Shown one piece after another: positions 42,241 to 49,913 of a stretch of 64,000 nucleotides of DNA. The stretch spans positions 496,001-560,000 of the forward strand of contig NZ_JAXOUF010000002.1 of NCBI RefSeq assembly GCF_034424805.1, in the 5' to 3' direction. The notes under the pieces are model-generated. The model saw nothing but the letters and a program-made list of their open reading frames with translations, was not told the origin of the DNA and ran no database searches. Every line of letters starts with the position of its first letter. Positions within the stretch are counted from its first letter, which is position 1. This stretch comes from Labrys sedimenti. Its GTDB lineage: Bacteria > Pseudomonadota > Alphaproteobacteria > Rhizobiales > Labraceae. The position numbers and the translations under genes were made by a program.

Positions 42241-43449
42241 ATGCATCAGATGGAAAATACCGCCTCCGCCGTCATCCGGCAGGCTGCTCCCGCCTTGGTC
42301 CTGACCCTGGCGGTCGCAACCGGAGCCATCGTCGGCAATCTCTATTATGCCCAGCCTCTGGTGGCCAAGATCGCGCCCGAGATCGGCATCGGTCCGGATC
42401 TGGCCGGCGCCATCGTCAGCCTCACCCAGATCGGCTATGGCCTGGGGCTCATCCTGCTGGTGCCCCTGGCCGATCTCATCGAGAACAAGGTCCTGGCCCT
42501 GGCCACGCTCGTCTGCGCGGCCGCCAGCCTGCTCCTCGCGGCCGGCGCACAGGGTGTCGTGGCTTTCCTGTTCGCCTCGCTCGCCATCGGCATCTTCTCG
42601 GCCGGTGCCCAGATCCTGGTGCCGTTCATCACCCATTTCGTTCCGCCCGAGCGACGCGGCCGCGCGGTCGGCCTGGTGATGGCCGGCCTGATCACCGGCA
42701 TCATGCTGGCAAGGCCGGCCGCCCTTTTCGTGGCGGCCTATCTGAATTGGCGGGCGGTCTTCCTGGCGTCCGCCGTGCTGATGATCGGGATCGGCGCCGT
42801 TCTGTGGCGTATGATGCCGCGCTACCAGCCGTCCGGCACGAGCCATTACGGGGCTGTGCTCGCCTCGCTGCCGGGCCTTGTGCGGAATACGCCGATCCTG
42901 CGTCGCCGAGCCCTCTATCAGATGTTGCTGTTCTGCGCCTTCAACCTGTTTTGGACCGCTGCGCCCTTGATGCTGACGGAGCGTTTCGGCATGTCCGACT
43001 ATGCGATCGGACTCTTCGCTCTTGCCGGGGCGGGCGGGGCGCTGGCGGCGCCGCTGGCGGGTCGCCTTGCCGATCACGGGCATGGCCGCATGGCGACCTA
43101 TGGCGCGATGGCCTCCCTGGCGCTCGCCTTTCTCGCAACGGTTCTCGGCGAGCACATCCTGTCTCTTCTGGTGCTGATCGTGGCGACGCTGGTTATCGAT
43201 GCGGCGGTTCAGACCAACCAGATCGTCAGCCAGCGCACCATCTTCTCGACGCCTGCGGCGGTCCGCGGACGTATCAATGCCCTCTACATGACGACGGTGT
43301 TCGTCGGCGGGGCCCTCGGGTCGGTGCTGGGTACGCTGACCTACCATGCCGGTGGCTGGATGGTCACGGCCGGGACCGGTGCTGCGCTCGGCATCGCCGG
43401 GTTGGCCGCTTTCGCCACGGAACGGCTCGAACACCGCTCTCCTGACTGA
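42241..43449 (+). CDS. MFS transporter
   Basis: 402 aa with twelve hydrophobic segments; opening ALVLTLAVATGAIVGNLYYAQPLVAKIAPEIG is typical of the YgaY/sugar-drug-efflux DHA subgroup, with FVPPERRGRAVGLVMAGLITGIMLARP as the loop 4-helix 5 region. The ATG at 42241 (alternative 42250) begins just before the first helix; the frame is open far upstream but that part covers the tetR gene antisense. Divergent from a TetR gene, so probably an inducible exporter. Confidence 0.87.
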   Translation: MHQMENTASAVIRQAAPALVLTLAVATGAIVGNLYYAQPLVAKIAPEIGIGPDLAGAIVSLTQIGYGLGLILLVPLADLIENKVLALATLVCAAASLLLAAGAQGVVAFLFASLAIGIFSAGAQILVPFITHFVPPERRGRAVGLVMAGLITGIMLARPAALFVAAYLNWRAVFLASAVLMIGIGAVLWRMMPRYQPSGTSHYGAVLASLPGLVRNTPILRRRALYQMLLFCAFNLFWTAAPLMLTERFGMSDYAIGLFALAGAGGALAAPLAGRLADHGHGRMATYGAMASLALAFLATVLGEHILSLLVLIVATLVIDAAVQTNQIVSQRTIFSTPAAVRGRINALYMTTVFVGGALGSVLGTLTYHAGGWMVTAGTGAALGIAGLAAFATERLEHRSPD

Positions 43450-43467
43450 GGAGGGCGGCGTTAGCGC

Positions 43468-44433
43468 TCAGCCGTGTTTGCGCAAGAGCTTGCCCAAAGT
43501 GCCCGCAATGCCATCGCGGAAGGCGAGCACGCAGACGACGAACACGGCGCCCTGGGCCACCGTCACCCAGGAGCCGAGCGGTGCGAGATAGGTCTCCATC
43601 GCCACCACCAACAAGGCGCCGAGCATTGGTCCGAACAGCGTGCCGGTGCCGCCGACCAGGGCCATCAGCACGACCTCGCCCGACATCGACCAGTGTACGT
43701 CGGTGAGCGAGGCGAGCTGGAACACCAGCGCCTTGGTGGCGCCGGCGATGCCAGCCAGCGTGGCCGACAGCGTGAACATCAGCAGCTTGAAGCGTTCGGC
43801 ATCATAACCCAGCGACAGGGCGCGGGGCTCGTTGTCGCGGATCGCCTTCATCACCTGGCCAAAGGGTGAATGCACGATACGGTGAATGACGAACAGGCCC
43901 AGCAGCACGATCACGGCAACCAGGACGTAGAGCGCCTTGTCGTCGGAAAGGTCGATGAGGCCAAACAGCTTGCCGCGCGGCACCGCCTGGATGCCGTCCT
44001 CGCCGCCGGTGAAGGGCGCCTGCAGGGCGAAGAAATACACCATCTGGGCCAGCGCCAGGGTAATCATGGCGAAATAGATGCCCTGACGCCGGATGGCGAG
44101 CGAGCCGACCACGAGGCCGAGAACGGCGGCGACGGTGCCCCCGCACAGAATCGCCAGCTCGGGCGTCAGGCCCCAGACCTTGGCGGCGTGGGCGCTGGCA
44201 TAGCTCGCCATGCCGAAGAAGGCGGCGTGGCCGAAGGACAGCAGGCCCCCATAGCCGAGCAGGAGGTTGAAGGCGCAGGCGAACAGGCCGAAGCACAGCA
44301 CCTTCATCACGAAGACGGGATAGGCAACGAAGGGTGCGACGGCGATCAGCACGACGATCAGCAGCATCACGCCGCGGTCGCCGAGCAGGGGCGCGCCGCG
44401 GATCGCAGTGGCCGGTTGGGTGGAGGCGGCCAT
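43468..44433 (-). CDS. livM: Branched-chain amino acid ABC transporter permease LivM
   Basis: 321 aa membrane protein. Diagnostic LivM motif LLLGYGGLLSFGHAAFFGMASYASAHA at about residue 60, then RRQGIYFAMITLALAQMVYFFA and SPFGQVMKAIRDNEPRALSLGYD (the ATPase-contact loop). It overlaps LivH by 4 bases (ATGA). Last gene of the liv operon. Substrate of HAAT-type transporters ranges from Leu/Ile/Val to amides and urea. Confidence 0.94.
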   Translation of the reverse strand: MAASTQPATAIRGAPLLGDRGVMLLIVVLIAVAPFVAYPVFVMKVLCFGLFACAFNLLLGYGGLLSFGHAAFFGMASYASAHAAKVWGLTPELAILCGGTVAAVLGLVVGSLAIRRQGIYFAMITLALAQMVYFFALQAPFTGGEDGIQAVPRGKLFGLIDLSDDKALYVLVAVIVLLGLFVIHRIVHSPFGQVMKAIRDNEPRALSLGYDAERFKLLMFTLSATLAGIAGATKALVFQLASLTDVHWSMSGEVVLMALVGGTGTLFGPMLGALLVVAMETYLAPLGSWVTVAQGAVFVVCVLAFRDGIAGTLGKLLRKHG

Positions 44434-45320
44434 CAGGAAGACCTCCCGAACAGGCCGGCAGGCCGGACAAGCAGCACGATGACCATCACCACGAAGACCA
44501 CGGTGGCCGATCCCTGCTGGTAGAAATTCTTGACGATGCCTTCGATCAGCCCGAGGCCGAAGCCCGTCACCACCGAGCCGAGGATCGAGCCCATACCGCC
44601 GATCACCACCACGGCGAAGACCACGATGATGAGATCGGAGCCCATGTTGGGATTGACGTTGGAGGTGGTCGCCGCCAGCACGCCGGCAAGCCCGGCCAGG
44701 CCGACGCCGAAGCCATAGGTCAGCATCCGGAGCATCGGCACGTTGATGCCGAAGGCCTCGACCAGCTTGGGGTTTTCGGTCGCTGCGCGCAGATAGGCGC
44801 CGAGCCGTGTCTTCTCGATCACAAGCCAGGTGGCGAGGCAGACGGCGAGCGAGAAGGCGATCACGAAGACGCGGCTCTTCGGCAGTATCATGAAGCCGAG
44901 ATTGACCGGCCCCGTCAGCGCGGGCGGCAGGGTATAGGGCACGCCGGAGACGCCGTAATAATTGCGGAACAAGCCCTGGATGACCAGCGCGAGGCCGAAG
45001 GTGAGCAGCAGGCCGTAGAGATGGTCGAGCTGGTAGAGCCTCGAGATGAAGAGCCGCTCGATGGCAATGCCGACCAGCCCGACGCCGAGCGGGGCGAGGA
45101 TGAGCGCCGGCCAGAAGCCGATGCCGGCATAGTTGAGCAGCATCCACGCCGCGAAGGCTCCCATCATGTAGAGGGCGCCATGGGCGAAGTTGATGACATT
45201 GAGCAGGCCGAAGATGATGGCAAGGCCGAGGCTGAGCAAGGCGTAGAAGGAGCCATTGATCAGGCCCAGCGCGAGCTGGGCCATGATGCCCTGCAGGGGA
45301 ATGCCGAAAATCGTGGTCAC
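44433..45320 (-). CDS. livH: Branched-chain amino acid ABC transporter permease LivH
   Basis: 295 aa. The opening LALGLINGSFYALLSLGLAIIFGLLNVINFAHG is the classical LivH signature; TRLGAYLRAATENPKLVEAFGIN is the ATPase loop and GMGSILGSVVTGFGLGLIEGI the late helix. The start is GTG at 45320. It follows a hairpin after the binding-protein gene and is coupled to livM. Confidence 0.94.
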   Translation of the reverse strand: MTTIFGIPLQGIMAQLALGLINGSFYALLSLGLAIIFGLLNVINFAHGALYMMGAFAAWMLLNYAGIGFWPALILAPLGVGLVGIAIERLFISRLYQLDHLYGLLLTFGLALVIQGLFRNYYGVSGVPYTLPPALTGPVNLGFMILPKSRVFVIAFSLAVCLATWLVIEKTRLGAYLRAATENPKLVEAFGINVPMLRMLTYGFGVGLAGLAGVLAATTSNVNPNMGSDLIIVVFAVVVIGGMGSILGSVVTGFGLGLIEGIVKNFYQQGSATVVFVVMVIVLLVRPAGLFGRSS

Positions 45321-45372
45321 CTTATGGGTCCTTCACCATCATCTGCTTCGTCATCGGCGAGAAAAGGCGAAA

Positions 45373-45399
45373 GGCGCGTGGCACACTTCCCCACGCGCC
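45373..45399 (-). repeat. Hairpin between the binding-protein and livH genes
   Basis: 9-bp GC-rich arms GGCGCGTGG / CCACGCGCC with a 9-base loop, and TTT on the minus-strand exit. A partial terminator or 3' stabiliser here would raise binding-protein mRNA over permease mRNA. Confidence 0.65.
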
Positions 45400-45413
45400 A
45401 AGCGGCTCTTCAG

Positions 45414-46631
45414 TTACTTCGCCAGCGGGCAGCCGGCCTCGGCCATGGGCTGGAAAGCCTCGGACGCCGGAATGGTGGCGAGCAGCTTGTAGTAGTCCCA
45501 CGGGCCCTTGGATTCGTCAGGCTTCTTGACCTGGAACAGATACATGTCGTGGGTCACGCGGCCGTCCTTGCGGACCTCGCCCTTGCCGAACAGGGGATCG
45601 TCGGTCGGCGTCGCCTTCATCTTGGCCATCACTGCCGCAGCGTCCTTGGACTTGGCGGCTTCGATGGCCTTCAGATAGTGCAGGACACCGGCATAGACGC
45701 CGGCATGCACCATGGTCGGCATCTTGCCGCCGCTCTGTTCGGCGAAGCGCTTGGACCAGGCACGGGTGCCGTCGTTGAGGTCCCAATAGAAGGCTTCCGT
45801 CAGCACGAGGCCTTGGGCCGCCTGCAGGCCGAGCGCGTGCACGTCGGAGATGAAGATCAACAGGCCGGCCAGGCTCTGGCCGCCCTGGGTGATGCCGAAT
45901 TCGGCGGCCTGCTTGATGGCGTTGACGGTGTCGCCGCCGGCATTGGCAAGGCCGATCACCTTGGCGCCGGAGGACTGGGCCTGCAGCAGGAAGGAGGAGA
46001 AGTCGGAGGTCGGGAAGGGAGCCTTGATCGAACCGAGCACCTTGCCGCCCGCGGCCGTGACGATCGCCGTCGCATTCTCCTCCAGCGACTTGCCGAAGGC
46101 ATAGTCGGCGGTGATGAAGAACCAGCTGTCGCCGCCCTGCTTGACCATGGCGCCACCCGTGCCCTTGGCCAGGGCATAGGTGTCATAGGTCCACATCAGC
46201 GTATTGGGCGTGCATTGCTTGCCGGCGATCTCGGTGGAACCGGCGCCGGAATCGATGAAGATCTTGTTCTTTTCCTTGGTGACCTGGCTGACGGCGAGCG
46301 CTACCGAGGAGGTCGGCACGTCGAAGATGGCATCGACGCCATCCTGGTCGTACCATTGCCGGGCGATGCCGGCGCCGATATCGGGCTTGTTCTGGTGGTC
46401 GGCCGAGACGATCTCGACTTTCAGGCCCTTTTCGGCGGCCTTGAAGTCCTCAACCGCCATTTTGGCGGCGATCACCGAGCCTTCGCCGGACAGGTCGGCA
46501 TAGACGCCGGAACGGTCGTTGAGGATGCCGAGCTTGACTGCGATGTCCTCGGCGCTTGCCGGCCCCAGCGCCGAGCCTGCGAATACCGCGGCGAGGGCTG
46601 CTGCTGCGAGCAGGGTCCGTTTTGAAATCAT
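45414..46631 (-). CDS. livK: Branched-chain amino acid-type ABC transporter substrate-binding protein
   Basis: 405 aa. Signal peptide at residues 1-27 (LLAAAALAAVFAGSALGPASA-ED). The mature part starts IAVKLGILNDRSGVYADLSGEGSVIAAKMAVEDF, the Peripla_BP_6 opening, with SADHQNKPDIGAGIARQW. The length is longer than LivK of E. coli and fits amide/urea or unknown-substrate members. The start at 46631 has GGGAGA upstream. It lies between livF and livH. Confidence 0.9.
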   Translation of the reverse strand: MISKRTLLAAAALAAVFAGSALGPASAEDIAVKLGILNDRSGVYADLSGEGSVIAAKMAVEDFKAAEKGLKVEIVSADHQNKPDIGAGIARQWYDQDGVDAIFDVPTSSVALAVSQVTKEKNKIFIDSGAGSTEIAGKQCTPNTLMWTYDTYALAKGTGGAMVKQGGDSWFFITADYAFGKSLEENATAIVTAAGGKVLGSIKAPFPTSDFSSFLLQAQSSGAKVIGLANAGGDTVNAIKQAAEFGITQGGQSLAGLLIFISDVHALGLQAAQGLVLTEAFYWDLNDGTRAWSKRFAEQSGGKMPTMVHAGVYAGVLHYLKAIEAAKSKDAAAVMAKMKATPTDDPLFGKGEVRKDGRVTHDMYLFQVKKPDESKGPWDYYKLLATIPASEAFQPMAEAGCPLAK

Positions 46632-46662
46632 AAGCGTCTCCCGTTCAGCTTTTTGATTGGCG

Positions 46663-47385
46663 TCACACGCCCAGATAGGCGTGCAGCTTGTCGCTGTTGG
46701 TTTCCAGCTCGGCATTGGGGATCATGTCGATCACCTTGCCCTGTTCGACGACGTAGTGGCGGTCCGCCACGGTCGAGGCGAAGCGGAAATTCTGTTCGAC
46801 CAGGATGATGGTGAAGCCGCGCTGCTTGAGGCTGGCGATGGTATGCCCGATCTGCTCGACGATCACCGGCGCGAGGCCCTCGGTCGGTTCGTCGAGCAGC
46901 AGGAGGTTGGCGCCGGTGCGCAGGATGCGGCCGATGGCCAGCATCTGTTGCTCGCCGCCCGAGAGCTTGGTGCCCTGGCTGGTAAGGCGCTGCTTGAGGT
47001 TGGGAAAAAGGGTGAAGATCTCGTCCACGCTGAGGCCGCCGGTCTTCACCACCGGCGGCAATTCGAGATTTTCCTTCACCGACAGGCTGGAGAAGATGCC
47101 GCGCTCTTCCGGGCAATAGCCGATGCCGAGGCGCGCGATATGACGGGAGCCGAGAGTGATGGTCTCCTGGCCACCGAAACGGATCGAGCCCCTGCGCTTG
47201 GCCATCACGCCGATGATCGATTTCATCGTGGTGGTCTTGCCGGCGCCGTTGCGGCCGAGCAGGGTCACGACCTCGCCGGGGTTCACGTCGAAGTCGATAC
47301 CGTGGAGCACATGGGACTCGCCATACCAGGCCTCGAGGCCGCGGACCCGGAGCAGCGGATCAGACTTGTTCACGGGGTCAGGCAT
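46663..47385 (-). CDS. livF: Branched-chain amino acid ABC transporter ATPase LivF
   Basis: 240 aa. Walker A GRNGAGKTT, signature LSGGEQQMLAIGRIL, Walker B LLLDEPTEGLAPVIVEQI (the LivF-typical stretch) and the H-loop residue region VEQNFRFA. The start ATG at 47385 has GGGAG 5 bases upstream; a GTG two codons earlier touches that site. It overlaps livG by 8 bases. Confidence 0.94.
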   Translation of the reverse strand: MPDPVNKSDPLLRVRGLEAWYGESHVLHGIDFDVNPGEVVTLLGRNGAGKTTTMKSIIGVMAKRRGSIRFGGQETITLGSRHIARLGIGYCPEERGIFSSLSVKENLELPPVVKTGGLSVDEIFTLFPNLKQRLTSQGTKLSGGEQQMLAIGRILRTGANLLLLDEPTEGLAPVIVEQIGHTIASLKQRGFTIILVEQNFRFASTVADRHYVVEQGKVIDMIPNAELETNSDKLHAYLGV

Positions 47386-48133
47386 GGCCACTCCCGATAT
47401 AGGCCTCGACCACGCGCGGGTCGCCGGAGACGGTTTTGTAGTCGCCCTGCGCCAGCACCTTGCCGCGTGCCAGCACGGTGATGGTGTTGGAGAGGGTGGC
47501 GACCACCGAGAGATTGTGCTCGACCATCAGGATGGTGCGGCTCGCCGCGATCCTGCGGATCAGTTCGGTGGTGCGCTCGACGTCCTCGTGCCCCATGCCG
47601 GCCATCGGTTCGTCCAGCAGCAGCATTTCCGGATCGAGCGCCAGGGTCGTCGCAAGCTCCAGGGCGCGTTTGCGGCCATAGGAGAGTTCCTTGGCCGGCG
47701 TCGCGAGGAAGGATGTCAGGCCGACGCTCTCAGCGAGTTCGGCGGCTTCTTGGTTCAGGCCGTCGAGAACGCGCTGCGAGCGCCAGAAATCATAGGAGTG
47801 ACCCCGGCGGCGCTGCAGGGCGATGCGGATATTGTCGTTCACGCTCATCTCACCGAACACGGCCGAGATCTGGAAGGAACGGACCAGGCCGAGCCGAGCC
47901 ACGGCGGCAGGCTTCATGCCGGTAATGTCCTGACCCTTATAGGTGATCCGCCCGGCGGAAGGGGACAGGAACTTGGTCAAGAGATTGAAACAAGTAGTCT
48001 TGCCGGCGCCGTTCGGACCGATCAGAGCGTGGACCGTCCCACGCATGACCGAGAGATCGACCCCGTCGACGGCCCGAAATCCCCTGAAATCCTTGGTCAG
48101 GCCTTCGGCTTTCAAGACTGCATCTGTTGCCAT
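47378..48133 (-). CDS. livG: Branched-chain amino acid ABC transporter ATPase LivG
   Basis: 251 aa. Walker A GPNGAGKTT, the LivG-typical RSFQISAVFGEMSVNDNIRIA, signature LSYGRKRALELATTLA (Gly-Lys variant usual in LivG), Walker B LLLDEPMAGMGHEDVERT and H-loop MVEHNLSV. The start at 48133 begins right before the ABC domain; an ATG at 48298 would add an unconserved 55-residue lead. First gene of the liv operon. Confidence 0.92.
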   Translation of the reverse strand: MATDAVLKAEGLTKDFRGFRAVDGVDLSVMRGTVHALIGPNGAGKTTCFNLLTKFLSPSAGRITYKGQDITGMKPAAVARLGLVRSFQISAVFGEMSVNDNIRIALQRRRGHSYDFWRSQRVLDGLNQEAAELAESVGLTSFLATPAKELSYGRKRALELATTLALDPEMLLLDEPMAGMGHEDVERTTELIRRIAASRTILMVEHNLSVVATLSNTITVLARGKVLAQGDYKTVSGDPRVVEAYIGSGHA

Positions 48134-48500
48134 CAAACGGAGCGTTTCCCCTAGCGTTTCTAAATCTTGCTTGGTTCTAGTCTTGGCCGTCCGGGCAAGC
48201 TTCGTCAATGGCGATATGGCACCAATACTGACCTTAAGATAGGCAACCCAATAGGCGGCTGGGGACACAGCAATATGACCGAAGGCCGGGCCGGTCATGC
48301 GCGTTGCCGGGGCTGGTGCCCTACTACGCGGCCCTCCAATCGATGTTCAGTGCAGTGCAGCATTGCCAATGCCTGCACCCCGTAGAACAAGCGACAATTT
48401 GGCTTGCAATGTTTAGGATTAGGTGATCAACTAAACAAATAAGCAAACTGCGAGCCGGCGGTGGCCGGCCGCTACAAGAATGCGGGGCGGAGGCGGGGCG
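48134..48500. other. Divergent intergenic region livG / dhaL
   Basis: 367 bases with promoters for both operons, AT-rich from about 48385. Contains the inverted repeat at 48410-48437. No ORF or RNA gene recognised. Confidence 0.5.
48410..48437. promoter_or_regulatory. Inverted repeat TGTTTAG-N14-CTAAACA upstream of the dha operon
   Basis: Perfect 7-bp arms, 64 bases before the dhaL start, in the AT-rich part of the gap. Candidate operator for the dha operon, possibly for the HTH protein encoded at 51499. Confidence 0.5.
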
Positions 48501-49112
48501 ATGGACAGCCAAGCAAGAGAGCAGCTCATTCGCGCGGTTGCGGCAACCATAGTCCAACATTCCGGAGAGCTAACCGCGCTCGATCAGGCGATCGGCGATG
48601 GCGACCATGGGCTGAACCTCAAGCGAGGCTTCGAGGCCATCACTGCCGAATTGCCCGGCCTTGCCGAAAAACCCTGGCCGGAGTTGCTCAAGGCGGCCGG
48701 CATGGCGATGGTGATGAAGGTCGGCGGCGCGTCCGGCCCACTTTTCGGTACCTTCTTCATGGAATTGGGCAAGACGGTGGGTGCCGAGCCCGATCGCGCC
48801 GCAGTGGTTGCGGCCTTCGCCAAGGCCGTCGAGGCCGTCAAGGCGCGCGGCCGCTCGGAGGCCGGGCAGAAGACGCTGCTCGATGTCCTCGTCCCGGTCC
48901 AGGCCGCCCTGGCAGCCGGTGCCGATGCCGCCACGCTCAAGGCGGAAGCCATCTCCGCCGCCGACAGGACGGTGCCGATGCAGGCGATCCGCGGGCGCGC
49001 TTCCTTCCTGGGCGAACGCTCCGTCGGCCACATGGATCCGGGCGCTCGCTCCTCCTCGCTGCTCATCGCCACGGTGGCAGACGAACTCAACAAGCAGGGC
49101 CTGATGTCATGA
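48501..49112 (+). CDS. dhaL: Dihydroxyacetone kinase subunit DhaL
   Basis: 203 aa ADP-binding subunit. ALDQAIGDGDHGLNLKRGF near residue 26 holds the three Mg2+-binding Asp (28, 33, 35). KVGGASGPLFGTFF and GERSVGHMDPGARSS are the nucleotide loops. In PTS-type DHA kinases DhaL keeps ADP bound and is rephosphorylated by DhaM. The ATG at 48501 follows GGAGGCGGGG. First gene of the operon; overlaps dhaM by 4 bases. Confidence 0.95.
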   Translation: MDSQAREQLIRAVAATIVQHSGELTALDQAIGDGDHGLNLKRGFEAITAELPGLAEKPWPELLKAAGMAMVMKVGGASGPLFGTFFMELGKTVGAEPDRAAVVAAFAKAVEAVKARGRSEAGQKTLLDVLVPVQAALAAGADAATLKAEAISAADRTVPMQAIRGRASFLGERSVGHMDPGARSSSLLIATVADELNKQGLMS

Positions 49113-49492
49113 CAGTGAGTCTGGTGATCGTATCGCATTCGCCCAAGGTCGCCGAAGGCGCGGCCGACATGGTTAGGCAGATGGTGGGCGAAAGCGTGCG
49201 TGTCGCCTGGACAGGGGGCGATCCCGGCGGCGGGCTCGGCACCGATGTCGCCAAGATCATCGCCGCCATCGACAGTGTCTGGTCGGAGGAAGGCGTCGCG
49301 GTCCTCGTCGACCTCGGCGGCGCCGAGACCAATGCCGAGATGGCCGTGGAGATGCTCGACGAGCACAAGCGCGACCTCGTGGTCATCTGCAATGCGCCGG
49401 TGGTGGAAGGAGCGGTGATCGCTGCGACCGAGGCTTCCGGCAATTCCTCCCTGGCCGCGGTTCGCTCCGCCGCCGAAGATCTCTATGGATAG
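49109..49492 (+). CDS. dhaM: PTS-dependent dihydroxyacetone kinase phosphotransferase subunit DhaM (EIIA domain)
   Basis: 127 aa, only the EIIA-Man-like domain. Phosphorylated His10 in IVSHSPKVAEG; VAVLVDLGGAETNAEMA and VVICNAPVVEGAVIAA complete the fold. In E. coli DhaM is a fusion of EIIA, HPr and an EI fragment; here those parts are separate genes directly downstream. It passes phosphate from HPr to DhaL-ADP. Confidence 0.94.
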   Translation: MTVSLVIVSHSPKVAEGAADMVRQMVGESVRVAWTGGDPGGGLGTDVAKIIAAIDSVWSEEGVAVLVDLGGAETNAEMAVEMLDEHKRDLVVICNAPVVEGAVIAATEASGNSSLAAVRSAAEDLYG

Positions 49493-49499
49493 GATTGAT

Positions 49500-49790
49500 A
49501 TGCCGGATATCAATGGAGCACTGACGGGCAAGGCCGAGCTGACCAATGCCATCGGGCTGCATGCCAGGCCGAGCGTGAAGCTGACCCAGCTCGCCAAGAG
49601 CTTCCAGTCGAGCATCGAGCTGGCCACCGATGCGGCGGGGCCCTGGGTCGACGCCAAGAGCCCGGTCAAGGTGATGCGGGTGAAGGCACCCAAGGGCACC
49701 GTGCTGCATTTTATGGCGGACGGGCCCGACGCCGAGGCGGCGCTGTCAGCCATTCTGGGATTGATCGAGGAAAAGTTCGGGGAAGAGTGA
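49500..49790 (+). CDS. HPr-family phosphocarrier protein
   Basis: 96 aa. The active-site motif IGLHARPSVKL has the phosphorylated His21; SPVKVMRVKAPKGTVLHF replaces the usual regulatory Ser46 region, and no clear HPr-kinase serine is seen. The start at 49500 has AGGA upstream; an ATG at 49485 overlaps the dhaM stop and cannot be excluded. Located between dhaM and an EI gene, it probably feeds DhaM. Confidence 0.9.
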   Translation: MPDINGALTGKAELTNAIGLHARPSVKLTQLAKSFQSSIELATDAAGPWVDAKSPVKVMRVKAPKGTVLHFMADGPDAEAALSAILGLIEEKFGEE

Positions 49791-49800
49791 CGATGCGGGG

Positions 49801-49858
49801 GCATTTTCGAGAAAAGTTGACCAGCTTTTCGCTTTAGAAAATGCACCGAAACAAAGAG
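49801..49858. repeat. AAAGCGTTTT-family intergenic repeat copy
   Basis: GAGAAAAGTTGACCAGCTTTTCG followed by AGAAAATGCACCGAAACAA. The same arms are found at 27903-27957. It lies inside the dha operon between HPr and EI genes, so a hairpin would be transcribed. Confidence 0.6.
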
Positions 49859-49913
49859 GTGGAAGAATTGCGTTTTGGGGAAATCGCGATTTTCTCCGGA
49901 GCAGGGGGCGGCC

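Noticed and set aside
43468..45147. 559-codon frame on the minus strand spanning livM and part of livH
   Set aside because: Only its last 321 codons are LivM; the upstream part reads livH out of frame. No frameshift is needed since both genes are intact with an ATGA overlap.
44334..46625. 763-codon plus-strand frame opposite livH and livK
   Set aside because: Antisense shadow; no signal, no motif, and the opposite strand has textbook liv genes.
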